Below, in pieces: positions 40,750-50,647 of a stretch of 64,000 nucleotides of DNA. The notes under the pieces are model-generated. The model had not been told where the DNA came from. It did not search any database and was given only the letters and a program-made list of their open reading frames with translations. A program made the position numbers and the translations under genes. Source of the stretch: Actinomadura sp. DC4 (lineage in GTDB: Bacteria; Actinomycetota; Actinomycetes; Streptosporangiales; Streptosporangiaceae); the NCBI RefSeq assembly GCF_030406325.1, contig NZ_JAUEQY010000003.1, forward strand, positions 1 to 64,000, read 5' to 3'. Position 1 is the first letter of the stretch, and the number at the start of each line of letters is the position of its first letter.

Positions 40750-43337
40750 ACCGGCTGACGGAGAAGTCGCAGGAGGCCGTCCAGTCCGCGCGGTCCGACG
40801 CGGCCCAGCGGGGCCACAGCGACGTCGACGCCGAGCACCTGGTCCTGGCCCTGCTCGCCCAGCCGGACGGGCTGGCGACGCGTCTGCTCGACGCGGCGAA
40901 CGTCCAGCCGGACCTGCTCCGCGGCGAGATGGAGACCCGGCTGGACCGGCGGCCGCGCGTCGCCGGGCCGGGCGCGGCCTCCGACCGGGTCCACGTCACG
41001 CGCCGCCTCGGCCGCGTGCTGGAGAAGGCCTTCGCGGAGGCGAGACGACGGGGCGATGACTACGTGTCGGTCGAGCACCTGGCGATGGCGCTCGTGGACG
41101 AGGGTGTGATCACGGGTGTGCCGCGGGAGAAGTTCGCCGAGGCGGTGAACGCGCTGCGCGGCAACCAGCGGGTCACCTCGTCCGCCCCCGAGGCCGCGTA
41201 CGAGGCCCTGGAGAAGTACGGGCAGGACCTGGTCGAGCTGGCGCGTGAGGGCAGGCTCGACCCGGTGATCGGCCGGGATTCGGAGATCCGGCGGGTGATC
41301 CAGATCCTGTCGCGCAAGACCAAGAACAACCCGGTGCTGGTCGGCGACCCCGGCGTCGGGAAGACCGCGATCGTGGAGGGCCTGGCCCAGCGCATCGAAC
41401 GCGGTGACGTCCCCGAGGGGTTGCGGGACAAGACCGTCATCAACCTCGATCTGGGCGCCCTGGTGGCGGGCGCGAAGTACCGGGGAGAGTTCGAGGAGCG
41501 GATCCAGGCGGTGCTGGCCGAGGTCAAGGCCGCCGCCGGGCTGGTGTTGCTGTTCGTCGACGAGCTGCACAACGTGGTCGGCGCCGGTGCCACCGAGGGG
41601 TCGATGGACGCGGGGAACATGCTCAAGCCCATGCTCGCCCGCGGGGAGCTGCACATGATCGGCGCGACGACGGTGCAGGAGTACCGGCGGCACATCGAGA
41701 AGGACGCGGCGCTGGAGCGCCGGTTCCAGCCGGTCATGGTCGAGGAGCCCAGCGTCGAGGACGCCATCTCCATCCTGCGCGGGCTGCGTGAACGGCTGGA
41801 GGTCTTCCACGGCGTGAAGATCCTGGACTCGGCGATCATCGCGTCCGTCACGCTGTCCCACCGCTACATCGCCGACCGGTTCCTGCCGGACAAGGCGATC
41901 GACCTGGTCGACGAGGCGTGCGCGAAGCTCCGTACCGAGATCGACTCCATGCCCGCCGAGCTCGACGGGCTCACCCGCCGCGTCACCCGCCTGGAGATCG
42001 AGGTCGCCGCCCTGGAGAAGGAGCAGGACCCGGCCGGGCGCGAACGGCTGGAGGGGCTGCGGCACGAGCTGACCGGCCTGCGGGCCGAGGCCGACGCGAT
42101 GCGGGCCCAGTGGGAGGCCGAGCGGCACACGCTGCGGCGGCTGCAGGACCTGCGGCAGGAGATCGAGCGGATCCGCCACGAGGCCGAGCGGGCCGAGCGG
42201 GAGTACGACCTCAACCACGCCGCCGAGCTCCGCCACGGCGTCCTGCCCGAGCTCCAGCGCCGGCTGCGGGCCGAGGAGGAACGCCTGGCCGGGAAACAGG
42301 GGGACGGGCGGCTGCTGCGCGAGGTGGTGACCGAGGAGGAGATCGCCGCGATCGTCTCCCGCTGGACCGGCGTTCCCCTGGACCGCCTGCGCGAGGGCGA
42401 ACGCGACAAGCTCCTGCGCCTCGAAGAGGTGCTGCACGAGCGGGTGATCGGCCAGGACGAGGCCGTACGGCTCGTCACGGACGCGATCATCCGCGCCCGT
42501 TCGGGCATCAAGGACCCCCGCCGCCCGATCGGGTCGTTCATCTTCCTGGGGCCGACCGGGGTCGGCAAGACCGAGCTCGCCAAGGCCCTCGCCGAGGCGT
42601 TGTTCGACTCCGAGGACAACATGATCCGGCTGGACATGAGCGAGTACCAGGAGCGCCACACCGTCAGCCGTCTCGTCGGCGCCCCGCCCGGCTACATCGG
42701 CTACGAGGAGGGCGGCCAGCTCACCGAGGCCGTGCGCCGCAAGCCGTACTCGGTCGTGCTGTTCGACGAGATCGAGAAGGCCCACACCGACGTGTTCAAC
42801 ACGCTCCTGCAGGTCCTGGACGACGGGCGCCTGACCGACGCGCAGGGGCGTACGGTCGACTTCCGGAACACCGTCCTGATCATGACGTCCAACATCGGCT
42901 CGGACCTGCTCCTCGACGGCGTCACCCCCGAGGGCGACATCGAGCCCGGCGCACGTGAGGCCGTGACGGGGGCCATGCAGACGCACTTCCGGCCGGAGTT
43001 CCTCAACCGCGTCGACGACATCGTGCTGTTCCGGCCGCTGACCCTGGCCGAGATCGAGCAGGTCGTCGACCTCATGCTCGGCGACCTGCGCGACCGCCTC
43101 GCCGAACGGCGCATGGACCTGCGGGTCGGCGCGGGAGCACGGCGGCACATCGCCCGGGAGGGCTTCGACCCGGTCTACGGCGCGCGCCCGCTGCGCCGCT
43201 ACATCGCCCGCGAGGTCGAGACCCGCCTCGGCCGCGCCCTGCTCACCGGCGAGATCCACGACGGCGCCACCGTCACCGTCGAACGCGGCGACGACGACCG
43301 GCTCGTCATCCGGCACGAGAACCCGCCTGAGAACTGA
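40740..43337 (+). CDS. clpB: ATP-dependent disaggregase ClpB
   Basis: 865 residues. N-domain (~1-150, [25 protein letters not shown]), NBD1 with Walker A GDPGVGKT (~202-209) and [29 protein letters not shown]. The long middle-domain coiled coil (~400-520) follows, then NBD2 with GPTGVGKTE (~604-612), and the C-terminal [16 protein letters not shown]. Threads aggregated proteins with help from DnaK/DnaJ/GrpE. Last gene of the operon. [17 protein letters not shown] is the linker motif before NBD2. Confidence 0.95.
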   Translation: MDMNRLTEKSQEAVQSARSDAAQRGHSDVDAEHLVLALLAQPDGLATRLLDAANVQPDLLRGEMETRLDRRPRVAGPGAASDRVHVTRRLGRVLEKAFAEARRRGDDYVSVEHLAMALVDEGVITGVPREKFAEAVNALRGNQRVTSSAPEAAYEALEKYGQDLVELAREGRLDPVIGRDSEIRRVIQILSRKTKNNPVLVGDPGVGKTAIVEGLAQRIERGDVPEGLRDKTVINLDLGALVAGAKYRGEFEERIQAVLAEVKAAAGLVLLFVDELHNVVGAGATEGSMDAGNMLKPMLARGELHMIGATTVQEYRRHIEKDAALERRFQPVMVEEPSVEDAISILRGLRERLEVFHGVKILDSAIIASVTLSHRYIADRFLPDKAIDLVDEACAKLRTEIDSMPAELDGLTRRVTRLEIEVAALEKEQDPAGRERLEGLRHELTGLRAEADAMRAQWEAERHTLRRLQDLRQEIERIRHEAERAEREYDLNHAAELRHGVLPELQRRLRAEEERLAGKQGDGRLLREVVTEEEIAAIVSRWTGVPLDRLREGERDKLLRLEEVLHERVIGQDEAVRLVTDAIIRARSGIKDPRRPIGSFIFLGPTGVGKTELAKALAEALFDSEDNMIRLDMSEYQERHTVSRLVGAPPGYIGYEEGGQLTEAVRRKPYSVVLFDEIEKAHTDVFNTLLQVLDDGRLTDAQGRTVDFRNTVLIMTSNIGSDLLLDGVTPEGDIEPGAREAVTGAMQTHFRPEFLNRVDDIVLFRPLTLAEIEQVVDLMLGDLRDRLAERRMDLRVGAGARRHIAREGFDPVYGARPLRRYIAREVETRLGRALLTGEIHDGATVTVERGDDDRLVIRHENPPEN

Positions 43338-43589
43338 AGGACGTTTCTGCAGGTCATTGACATACTTAGCCTGACTGACTTACCTTTTTCCCACGCCTTC
43401 GCACTTCGGAGTGAAGGTCTACGGCCAGGCGACCTCCGCAGCTTCGTGCCGTGTCTCCCGACCAGGACGCTCGCGTGAGGTTCCCCCAACCCCCCGCATC
43501 CGCGGCACGTGTGCGTCCATCTGGGAGTCGCGCCGGTCGTTCCCGCCCCTGTTCCGGCCGGCGCGGCTCCACCCCCCGGGCAGGCCCGG
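43338..43589. other. Intergenic region after clpB
   Basis: 252 bases between convergent genes. CCTTCGCACT-TCGG-AGTGAAGG (43395-43416) could form a bulged hairpin with a stable UUCG-type loop. A T-run (CTTTTTCC) precedes rather than follows it on the plus strand, so terminator function is uncertain. Otherwise C-rich non-coding sequence. Confidence 0.4.
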
Positions 43590-44504
43590 TCAGTACGTCT
43601 CGCCGGCCGCCGTGCGCAGCGCGGCGACCACGCGCAGGGCGGCCTCCGGCAGCCGGCGCGGGAGATGGGCCACGACCGTACGGCGGCGCTCCTCCGGGCC
43701 GCCCCGCACCGCGAGCACCCGCACGCCGGCCGGCACGGCCTCGGCGACGGACGCCGACACCGTGGTCAGGCCGCACCCCGCCGCCACCAGCCGCAGCTTG
43801 GTGAGCCAGTCGCGCGAGACGTGCGCGACGTCGTGGCGGCCCGCGAGCCCGGGCCAGACGCCCAGCTGCGTCTCGTCGCCGGAGGCGCGGCCGGCGATCC
43901 ACCGCTGCCCCTCCAGGTCGCCGACCTCGACGGAGTCGCCCGCGGCCAGCGGATGCGCCGCCGGCACCGCGACGCACAGGTTCCGCTCCGCCAGCGTCTC
44001 GATGACCAGCGCGGGCGTCTCCGTGTCCGGCGGCCGGAACGGCGGGAGCAGGGCCACCACCGCGAGGTCCAGGCTGCCCGCCCGCAGCCCTCGTACGAGC
44101 GCGGGCGTGCCGCCGTCGCGGGTCACCACCGTGATGCCGGGATCGGTACGGCGCAGGGCGACGAGCGCGCGCGGCAGCAGGACGGTGCCCGCGATCGGGA
44201 ACACGCCGAGCCGTACGGTCGCCGTCTCGCCGGGCAGTCCGCGCAGCTCGCGGTCGGCCGCGTCGATCGCGCCGAGAACGGCCGCCGCGTGCCGGAGGAC
44301 CACCCGCCCGGCGGGCGTGGGGTGCACGCCCTCGCGGCGGCGTTCGAACACCGGCGCGCCGGCCGCGCGTTCCACGGCCGCCACCTGCCGGGACACCGCC
44401 GACTGCGTGTAGCCGAGCGCGTCGGCGGCCGCGGTGAACGTCCCGCGCTCGGCGATCTCCCGTACGACCCGGAGCCCGACCAGCGACACATCGGTGAAGT
44501 CCAT
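43590..44504 (-). CDS. LysR-family transcriptional regulator
   Basis: 304 residues from ATG 44504 (MDFTDVSLVGLRVVREIAERGTFTAAADALGYTQSAVSRQVAAVE). The N-terminal winged helix-turn-helix covers about 1-62; the periplasmic-binding-like effector domain covers about 90-295 (VRLGVFPIAGTVLLPRALVAL, LDLAVVALLPPF, WIAGRASGDETQLG). It diverges from the SDR gene at 44577, and GCAT-N7-ATGC in the 72-bp gap (about 44514-44528) is a possible LysR site, so it probably controls that reductase. Confidence 0.87.
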   Translation of the reverse strand: MDFTDVSLVGLRVVREIAERGTFTAAADALGYTQSAVSRQVAAVERAAGAPVFERRREGVHPTPAGRVVLRHAAAVLGAIDAADRELRGLPGETATVRLGVFPIAGTVLLPRALVALRRTDPGITVVTRDGGTPALVRGLRAGSLDLAVVALLPPFRPPDTETPALVIETLAERNLCVAVPAAHPLAAGDSVEVGDLEGQRWIAGRASGDETQLGVWPGLAGRHDVAHVSRDWLTKLRLVAAGCGLTTVSASVAEAVPAGVRVLAVRGGPEERRRTVVAHLPRRLPEAALRVVAALRTAAGETY

Positions 44505-44576
44505 GAGTTTTACGCATATCACGGATGCCCAAGTCTCGTTGGACGCATGGTGGCCGGGCTGCCTAGGTTCGGGGGC

Positions 44577-45449
44577 ATGACAACCCAGCGCATCGCCCTG
44601 GTCACCGGCGCCAACCAGGGCATCGGCCACGCCCTCGTCGAGGAGCTCGCCGCCCGGTGGAGCCCGGAGGACCTCGTCCTGCTGACCGGCCGGAACGAGT
44701 CGCGGGTCGCCGAGGCCGCCGCGCGCCTGTCCGGAGCGGCGGGCGCCCACGTCGAGGGCCGGCGGCTCGACGTCTCCGACGCCGGCGCGATCGCCCGCGT
44801 GGCGGCCGAGGTCACCGGGCGGTACGGCGGGATCGACGTCGTCATCTCCAACGCGAGCGCCCGGATCACGCCGGACCGGTCCCAGGAGGAGCAGGCCGAC
44901 GAGTTCATCGCGGTGGCGAACGGCGGCACGCACGCGATGCTCCGCTCGTTCGGCCCGGCGATCCGCCCGGGCGGGCGGCTGATCGTGGTCGCCAGCTCCC
45001 TGGGCACCCTGGGGAACCTCGACGAACGGCTGCACCCGCTGTTCGGCGACCCTTCGCTGGAGGAGGTCGAGGCGCTGGTGGAGTCGTGGCGCGGGGCGAT
45101 CCACGACGGCACGGCACAGGACCTCGGCTGGCCGCGGTGGATCAACGTACCGTCGAAGGTCGCGCAGGTCGCCGCCGTACGCGCGGTCGCGCGGTCCCGG
45201 CGGGAGGCCGACCTGGCGGCGGGCACCCTGGTCGCGGCGGTCTGCCCCGGCCTGGTGGACACGCCCGCCTCGCGACCGTGGTTCGAGGACTTCAGCCAGG
45301 CCCGTACGCCGGCCCGGGCCGCGTTCGTCCTGCTCGACTTCATCCTGGCGACGCCGGTCGCCCCGGAGACCCACGGCGGGCTGGTCCGCGACGGCGCCGT
45401 CCTCCCCTGGCTCGGCACGTCCCGCGCACGGACCACGGCCACCGACTGA
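44577..45449 (+). CDS. Short-chain dehydrogenase/reductase with altered active site
   Basis: 290 residues from ATG 44577. TGANQGIGHALVEELA is the nucleotide motif (~10-25), VVISNASARIT the NAG-like motif, and LIVVASSLGTLGN the catalytic Ser strand. At the expected YxxxK the sequence is WINVPSK, so Asn replaces the catalytic Tyr while Lys is kept; this resembles carbonyl-reductase-like members with insertion here. CPGLVDTPASRPW follows. TTGGAC and TAGGTT 19 bases apart precede it. Probably LysR-controlled; the substrate is unknown. Confidence 0.8.
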   Translation: MTTQRIALVTGANQGIGHALVEELAARWSPEDLVLLTGRNESRVAEAAARLSGAAGAHVEGRRLDVSDAGAIARVAAEVTGRYGGIDVVISNASARITPDRSQEEQADEFIAVANGGTHAMLRSFGPAIRPGGRLIVVASSLGTLGNLDERLHPLFGDPSLEEVEALVESWRGAIHDGTAQDLGWPRWINVPSKVAQVAAVRAVARSRREADLAAGTLVAAVCPGLVDTPASRPWFEDFSQARTPARAAFVLLDFILATPVAPETHGGLVRDGAVLPWLGTSRARTTATD

Positions 45450-45488
45450 CGGCACTAAGTGAACTATTCCTACCTTGATAGTCTAAAT

Positions 45489-45530
45489 ACCTCCCTCCGG
45501 AGGTGTGGCGGGAGGGAGTCGTGAAGGAGG
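45489..45530 (+). promoter_or_regulatory. 5' leader with competing anti-Shine-Dalgarno pairings
   Basis: CTCCCTCC (45491-45498) can pair with GGAGGT of the hairpin at 45489-45504, with GGAGGGAG (45511-45518, eight perfect pairs), or with the ribosome site AAGGAGG (45524-45530). The exclusive pairings could gate translation of the next gene. Confidence 0.4.
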
Positions 45531-45540
45531 AAGGTTCCCG

Positions 45541-46890
45541 ATGCCCGTCAAGCAGGTGCACCTGGCCGCGCACTTCCCCGGCGTGAACAACACCACCGTC
45601 TGGTCCGACCCCCGGTCGGCGAGCCAGATCGACTTCGGCTCCTTCGTACGGCTGGCGCAGACCGCCGAGCGTGGCAGGTTCGACTTCTTCTTCCTCGCCG
45701 AGGGGCTCCGGCTGCGGGAGCTCAAGGGCCGGATCCACGACCTCGACGTGATGGGGCGGCCCGAGTCGCTGACCGTCCTGTCCGCCCTCGCCGCCGTCAC
45801 CGAGCATCTCGGGCTGGCCGCGACGGTCAACTCCACCTTCAACGAGCCGTACGAGGTGGCCCGGCGGCTCGCCACGCTCGACCACCTGAGCGGCGGCCGA
45901 GCCGCCTGGAACGTCGTGACCAGCTACGACGCCTTCACCGGCGAGAACTTCCGGCGCGGCGGCTACCTGGCCGAGGCCGACCGGTACACGCGCGCCGCCG
46001 AGTTCCTCCAGACCGCGCGCGAGCTCTGGGACTCCTGGCGGCCCGACGCCGTGGTGGCCGACCCCGTACGAGGGGAGTTCGTCCGGGACGGCGGAATCGA
46101 GGAGTTCCGGCACGACGGGCGGCACATCTCCATCTCCGGGCGGTTCAACGTGCCGCGCGGGCCGCAGGGCCGGCCGGTGATCATCCAGGCCGGGGACTCC
46201 AACGAGGGCCGGGAGTTCGCCGCCTCGGACGCCGACGTCATCTTCAGCCGGCACAGCAAGCCGGACGAGGCGCGGGCCTTCTACAAGGACGTGAAGGCGC
46301 GGCTTGCCAAGTACGGCCGCGGGCCGGACGAGCTGAAGATCATGCCCGCGGTGACGTACGCCCTCGGCGACACCCAGGAGGAGGCCGCCGAGAACGCCGC
46401 GCTGATCCGCCGCGCCCAGGTGAGCCCGCAGACGGCGCTCGCCTTCCTCGAAGGGGTCTGGGGACGCGACTTCTCCGCCGTCGACCCCGACGGGCCGCTG
46501 CCCGACATCGAACCCGACCTCGGCGAAGGCGTGTCCAAGGGCCGTGCCCAGTTCCGCGGCGACCGCGGCGCCACCGTCGAGCAGTGGCGGGCGCTGGCCC
46601 GCCAGAAGAACCTCACCGTCCGCGAGCTCGTCATCGAGGTCACCGGCCGCCAGTCCTTCATCGGCACCCCGCAGGCCGTCGCCGACCAGATCGCGGAGTT
46701 CGTACGGACCGACGCCGCGGACGGTTTCATCTTCGTGCCGCACCTGACGCCCGGCGGCCTGGACGACCTGGTCGACAAGGTGATACCCCTGCTCCAGGAG
46801 AAGGGCGTCTTCCGCGCCGACTACACCGGCCCGACACTCCGCGACCACCTCGGACTCACCACCGCCCGCGAGCGAGAGGTCGTTTCATGA
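45541..46890 (+). CDS. NtaA/SnaA/DszA-type FMN-dependent monooxygenase
   Basis: 449 residues from ATG 45541 (GAAGGAGGAAGG upstream). LLM (bacterial luciferase) superfamily: VHLAAHFPGVNNTTVWSDP, FVRLAQTAERGRFDFFFLAEGLRLRE, ATVNSTFNEPYEVARRLATLDHLSGGRAAWNVVTS and GPQGRPVIIQAGDSNEGREFAA match the nitrilotriacetate/alkanesulfone/dibenzothiophene-sulfone monooxygenase subgroup. It uses FMNH2 supplied by a separate reductase and cleaves C-N or C-S bonds. It overlaps the next monooxygenase gene as ATGA. Substrate not determinable; sulfur or nitrogen scavenging is inferred from the family. Confidence 0.88.
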   Translation: MPVKQVHLAAHFPGVNNTTVWSDPRSASQIDFGSFVRLAQTAERGRFDFFFLAEGLRLRELKGRIHDLDVMGRPESLTVLSALAAVTEHLGLAATVNSTFNEPYEVARRLATLDHLSGGRAAWNVVTSYDAFTGENFRRGGYLAEADRYTRAAEFLQTARELWDSWRPDAVVADPVRGEFVRDGGIEEFRHDGRHISISGRFNVPRGPQGRPVIIQAGDSNEGREFAASDADVIFSRHSKPDEARAFYKDVKARLAKYGRGPDELKIMPAVTYALGDTQEEAAENAALIRRAQVSPQTALAFLEGVWGRDFSAVDPDGPLPDIEPDLGEGVSKGRAQFRGDRGATVEQWRALARQKNLTVRELVIEVTGRQSFIGTPQAVADQIAEFVRTDAADGFIFVPHLTPGGLDDLVDKVIPLLQEKGVFRADYTGPTLRDHLGLTTAREREVVS

Positions 46891-48083
46891 CCCACCTGCA
46901 CCTCGCCGCCGCCCTGGACGGCGCCGGCTGGCACCCCGCGGCGTGGCGCTCGCCGGACGCGCGGCCGGACGAGCTGTTCACCGCCGGCTACTGGGCCGGG
47001 CTGGTCACCGAGGCCGAGCACGCCCTGCTGGACTTCGTGACGTTCGAGGACGCCCTCGCCCTGCAGTCCTCCGCCTCCGACGGACCCGACGACCGGCGCG
47101 ACCAGGTACGCGGCCGGCTCGACGCCGTGCTGCTGGCCGCCCGCGTCGCGCCGATCACCTCGTGCATCGGGCTGGTGCCGACGACCGGCACGACGCACAC
47201 GGAGCCCTTCCACGTCGCGATCGGCATCGCCTCGCTCGACCACGTGAGCGGCGGCCGGGCGGGCTGGCGCCCGCAGATCTCCCCGCGCTCCGCCGACGCC
47301 CGGCACTTCGGGCGCCGGGAGTTCCCGGAGTTCGACCTCGGCCGGCGCGCCGAGCCGGCGTTCGCCGAGCACGTGAGGGCGCTGTTCGCCGAGGCCACCG
47401 ACGCGGTCGAGGTCGTACGCCGGCTGTGGGACAGCTGGGAGGACGACGCCGAGATCCGCGACGTCGCGACGGGCCGGTTCATCGACCGCGACAAGCTGCA
47501 CTACATCGACTTCGAAGGCCTCTTCTTCGACGTCCGGGGACCCTCGATCACCCCCCGGCCGCCGCAGGGCCAGCCGCTCGTCACCGCGCTCGCGCACGAC
47601 GTGCTGCCGTATGAGTTCGCGGCGCGCGGAGCCGACGTCGTGTACGTCACGCCGCACTCCCGCGACGAGGCCGCCGCTCTTCTCGGGCAGGTCAGGGCGG
47701 CCGAGGCGACCGTGGGGCGGGAGGGCGAACCACTACGGGTCTTCGCCGACCTGCTGGTCTTCCTCGACGACGCCGCCCCGGCGGCCGAGGCGCGCAAGGC
47801 CCGGCTGGACGAGCTGGACGGGGCGCCGCTCGCCTCCGACGCGCTCGTCTTCACCGGGACGCCCGGCGGCCTGGCCGACCTGCTGGAGGACTGGCGGTCC
47901 GCCGGGATCGAGGGCTTCCGGCTGCGGCCGGGCGCGCTTCCGGACGACCTGGTCGCCATCACGCGCGGGCTCGTCCCGGAGCTGCGCCGCCGCGACCTGT
48001 TCCGCCGCGAGTACGAGGCCGGCACGCTGCGCGGCCTGCTCGGCCTCGCCCGCCCCGCGAACCGCTACGAGAGGGCCGTGTGA
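46887..48083 (+). CDS. LLM-class flavin monooxygenase
   Basis: 398 residues from ATG 46887. Same superfamily but a separate branch: HLAAALDGAGWHPAAWR, GYWAGLVTEAEHALLDFVTFEDALAL, APITSCIGLVPTTGTTHTEPFHVAIGIASLDHVSGGRAGWRPQ. Shares the SGGRA(A/G)W motif with the upstream enzyme. It is coupled at both ends (ATGA upstream, GTGA downstream), so the pair and the GNAT protein are made together, probably acting in sequence on one compound class. Confidence 0.83.
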   Translation: MTHLHLAAALDGAGWHPAAWRSPDARPDELFTAGYWAGLVTEAEHALLDFVTFEDALALQSSASDGPDDRRDQVRGRLDAVLLAARVAPITSCIGLVPTTGTTHTEPFHVAIGIASLDHVSGGRAGWRPQISPRSADARHFGRREFPEFDLGRRAEPAFAEHVRALFAEATDAVEVVRRLWDSWEDDAEIRDVATGRFIDRDKLHYIDFEGLFFDVRGPSITPRPPQGQPLVTALAHDVLPYEFAARGADVVYVTPHSRDEAAALLGQVRAAEATVGREGEPLRVFADLLVFLDDAAPAAEARKARLDELDGAPLASDALVFTGTPGGLADLLEDWRSAGIEGFRLRPGALPDDLVAITRGLVPELRRRDLFRREYEAGTLRGLLGLARPANRYERAV

Positions 48084-48556
48084 AGCCGACCGTCCACGAG
48101 GTGACCTGGGCGGACCCCGACGCGGCCGCCCTGCGGGCCGCGATGGAGTCGGAGATGGCGGACCGGTACGCGGACCGGATCGCCGCGTCCGGCGGGCGGG
48201 AGATCGCGAAGGTGAACGGGCTGGACGCCGACCACGTGGTGTGGGTGGGCGTCGCCCGTACCGAGCAGGACGGGCCCGTCGGCCACGCCGCGCTGCGGTG
48301 GAACGACGGCGACCTGGAGCTCAAGCGGATGTACGTCGCCCCGTCCCACCGGGGCACGGGCGTGTCGTCGGCGCTGCTCACGGCGGCCGAGGACGCGGCG
48401 CGCGCGCTCGGCGGCCGGCGGATCGTCCTGCAGACCGGCGACCGCCAGCCCGACGCCGTACGGCTCTACGAGCGGGCGGGCTACGCCCACATCCCGATCT
48501 TCCCCCCGTACGAGCGCCTGACGTTCTCCACCTGCATGGCCAAGCCGCTGCGGTGA
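48080..48556 (+). CDS. GNAT-family N-acetyltransferase
   Basis: 158 residues. LELKRMYVAPSHRGTGVSSALLTAAEDAARALGGRRIVLQTGDRQPDAVRLYERAGYAHI is the complete acetyl-CoA site (R/Q-x-x-G-x-G/A as HRGTGVS) and C-terminal GNAT region. A co-translated acetyltransferase in a monooxygenase operon may acetylate amino substrates, as in some sulfur-compound pathways (inference). Confidence 0.82.
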   Translation: MKPTVHEVTWADPDAAALRAAMESEMADRYADRIAASGGREIAKVNGLDADHVVWVGVARTEQDGPVGHAALRWNDGDLELKRMYVAPSHRGTGVSSALLTAAEDAARALGGRRIVLQTGDRQPDAVRLYERAGYAHIPIFPPYERLTFSTCMAKPLR

Positions 48557-48620
48557 GACCGGAACGGGCCGGCGTCACGGCGTGGCCCGGCGGGTAGGAA
48601 GATCGCCGGAAGGGGCATCA

Positions 48621-50264
48621 ATGCGGACGAAATCCACCACGTACGGCCTCTCCCGTACCGGCTCGACCGCAGGCGACCTGCGGCTGGACGCCGACGTGCT
48701 CGTCGTCGGGGGTGGTCCCGCCGGGGCCTGGGCCGCGGTCGCGGCGGCCGCCGGCGGCGCCTCGGTGGTCCTGGCCGACAAGGGCTACTGCGGCACCAGC
48801 GGTTCGGCGGCCGCCGGCGGCAACAACCTCTGGTACCTGCCCGAGGACGCCGTCGTCCGCGAGGCGGCGATGGCCGAGCGGGAGACCGCGGGCGGCGGCC
48901 TCACCGACCGCGGCTGGATGGCGCGCGTACAGGACGAGACGTTCCGGCAGGTCGGCCGGCTCGCGGGCTGGGGTTACCGGTTCCCGCGCGACGAGCGCGG
49001 CGTCGAACGGCGCAACACCCTCCAGGGGCCGGAGTACATGCGGCGCATGCGCCGGCGGGTCCTGCGCTCCGGCGTCCGCGTGCTCGACCACCACCCGGCG
49101 CTCGAACTGCTCACGGACCCGGCCGGTGTCGTCGCGGGCGCCGCCGGGGTGCGGCGCCAGGACGGCTGGGGCCGCTGGGAGGTACGCGCGGGCGCGGTCG
49201 TGCTCGCCACCGGCGGCTGCGCGTTCCTGTCCGGCGCGTTAGGCCTCAACGTCGACACCGGCGACGGGCACCTGATGGCCGCCGAGCTCGGGGCGGAGCT
49301 GTCCGGCATGGAGTTCTCCGCCGTGTACGGGATGTCGCCCGCGTACGGGAACCACACCAAGGGCCTGATGATGCGGTACGCCTCCTACTACGACGAGGAC
49401 GGCACGCCGATCCCCCCGGTCGGATCGTTCCGCACGGAGCGCATGCGGATGGCCCGGCTGGTCGCCGCGGGCCGGCCGGTGTACGCCAGGCTCGACCGCG
49501 CTCCCCCGGAGCTGCGCCAGGCGATGCGCGACTCGCAGCCGAACTTCTTCCTGCCGCTCGACAAGGCCGGCATCGACCCGTTCACGACGGCGTACCCGGT
49601 GCGCCTCGCGTACGAGGGGACCGTACGCGGCAGCGGCGGGCTCCGGATCACCGACGCGGGATGCGCGACGAGCGTGCCGGGCCTGTACGCGGCGGGCGAC
49701 GTGGCCACCCGCGAGCTGATCACCGGAGCGGCCAGCGGCGGCGGGAGCTTCAACGGCGCGTGGGCGATCTCCTCGGGCACCTGGGCGGGAGGGGCCGCGG
49801 CCTCGTTCGCCCGCCGACGCGGCCCCGTAGGCGAGGGACTGCGCGCGAACGGCCGGGCGGGGCTCCGGCCGGATCGGGACGGTGGCCTGGGCGGCGCCGA
49901 GGTGGTCCGCGCCGTACAGGAGGAGATCCTGCCCCTGGACCGCAACCTGTTCCGCACCGGGGAAGGCCTCCGGCGATCGCTGGACACGCTCGACGCGCTG
50001 TGGAGCCAGGTCACGGAGCACCTCGCCGGCACGGACGGCCGCACCGCGCTGCGGGCGCGCGAGGCGGCGGCCCTCGCCGCCCACGGCCGGTGGATGTACC
50101 GGGCCGGGCTGGCCAGGGAGGAGACCCGCGGAACGCACCTGCGAGACGACCGGCCGGACCAGGACCCGCGCCTGCGCCGCCGCATCCTCGTCGGCGGTCT
50201 GGAAGAGGTGTGGACCGCGTTCGACCCGGTCGCCCCCGTCGGACCCACCCCGCAGCCGCGATGA
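48621..50264 (+). CDS. FAD-dependent oxidoreductase, fumarate reductase/APS reductase-alpha-like
   Basis: 547 residues from ATG 48621. The FAD dinucleotide motif VLVVGGGPAGAWAAVAAAAGG begins at residue 27; GTSGSAAAGGNNLWYLPED is an isoalloxazine-binding stretch; GAVVLATGGCAFLSGALG and GLYAAGDVATRELITGAASGGGSFNGAWAISSG are the family's later FAD motifs. A C-terminal helical domain (LPLDRNLFRTGEGLRRSL) follows. Coupled by ATGA to a two-cluster ferredoxin, as in soluble flavoprotein-ferredoxin oxidoreductases and dissimilatory-like APS reductases. It is likely to move electrons to or from a small substrate; the direction is unknown. Confidence 0.85.
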   Translation: MRTKSTTYGLSRTGSTAGDLRLDADVLVVGGGPAGAWAAVAAAAGGASVVLADKGYCGTSGSAAAGGNNLWYLPEDAVVREAAMAERETAGGGLTDRGWMARVQDETFRQVGRLAGWGYRFPRDERGVERRNTLQGPEYMRRMRRRVLRSGVRVLDHHPALELLTDPAGVVAGAAGVRRQDGWGRWEVRAGAVVLATGGCAFLSGALGLNVDTGDGHLMAAELGAELSGMEFSAVYGMSPAYGNHTKGLMMRYASYYDEDGTPIPPVGSFRTERMRMARLVAAGRPVYARLDRAPPELRQAMRDSQPNFFLPLDKAGIDPFTTAYPVRLAYEGTVRGSGGLRITDAGCATSVPGLYAAGDVATRELITGAASGGGSFNGAWAISSGTWAGGAAASFARRRGPVGEGLRANGRAGLRPDRDGGLGGAEVVRAVQEEILPLDRNLFRTGEGLRRSLDTLDALWSQVTEHLAGTDGRTALRAREAAALAAHGRWMYRAGLAREETRGTHLRDDRPDQDPRLRRRILVGGLEEVWTAFDPVAPVGPTPQPR

Positions 50265-50647
50265 TCGAGGTCGTCAGCGGCGGGCGGTGCGTCGCCTGCG
50301 ACATCTGCGTCAAGGTCTGCCCGATGGACGTGTTCGAGCGCGGGCCGGACGGGATACCGGTGATCGCCCGGCAGGCCGACTGCCAGACGTGCTTCATGTG
50401 CGAGGCGCACTGTCCCGTCGACGCCCTCTTCGTCGCACCGCTGTCCGGACCCGCCCCGCCCGGCTCCCCGTACACCGACGAGGCCGGGCTGGCCGCCTCG
50501 GGCGCGCTCGGGGCGTACCGCCGGAGCATCGGCTGGGGCGGCGGCCGTACGCCGGGGTCGGCCGTCGACCGCAACTACCTGTTCAACGCGGGCCTGAACG
50601 GCCAGCCACCGCCGCCCACGAGCCAACGGCCGAGGGCTTCTGAGTGA
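50261..50647 (+). CDS. Ferredoxin with two [4Fe-4S] motifs
   Basis: 128 residues. Cys10-x2-Cys13-x2-Cys16-x3-Cys20-Pro and Cys41-x2-Cys44-x2-Cys47-x3-Cys51-Pro are two complete ferredoxin motifs. A ~75-residue extension follows (YRRSIGWGGGRTPGSAVDRNYLFNAG) that may dock on the flavoprotein. Start ATG overlaps the flavoprotein stop. Its last 73 bases overlap a minus-strand frameshifted ORF. Confidence 0.88.
   Translation: MIEVVSGGRCVACDICVKVCPMDVFERGPDGIPVIARQADCQTCFMCEAHCPVDALFVAPLSGPAPPGSPYTDEAGLAASGALGAYRRSIGWGGGRTPGSAVDRNYLFNAGLNGQPPPPTSQRPRASE

Noticed and set aside
43395-43416. Terminator hairpin after clpB
   Set aside because: The stem needs a two-base bulge and the T-run lies on the wrong side for the plus strand; kept only as a note in the intergenic entry.
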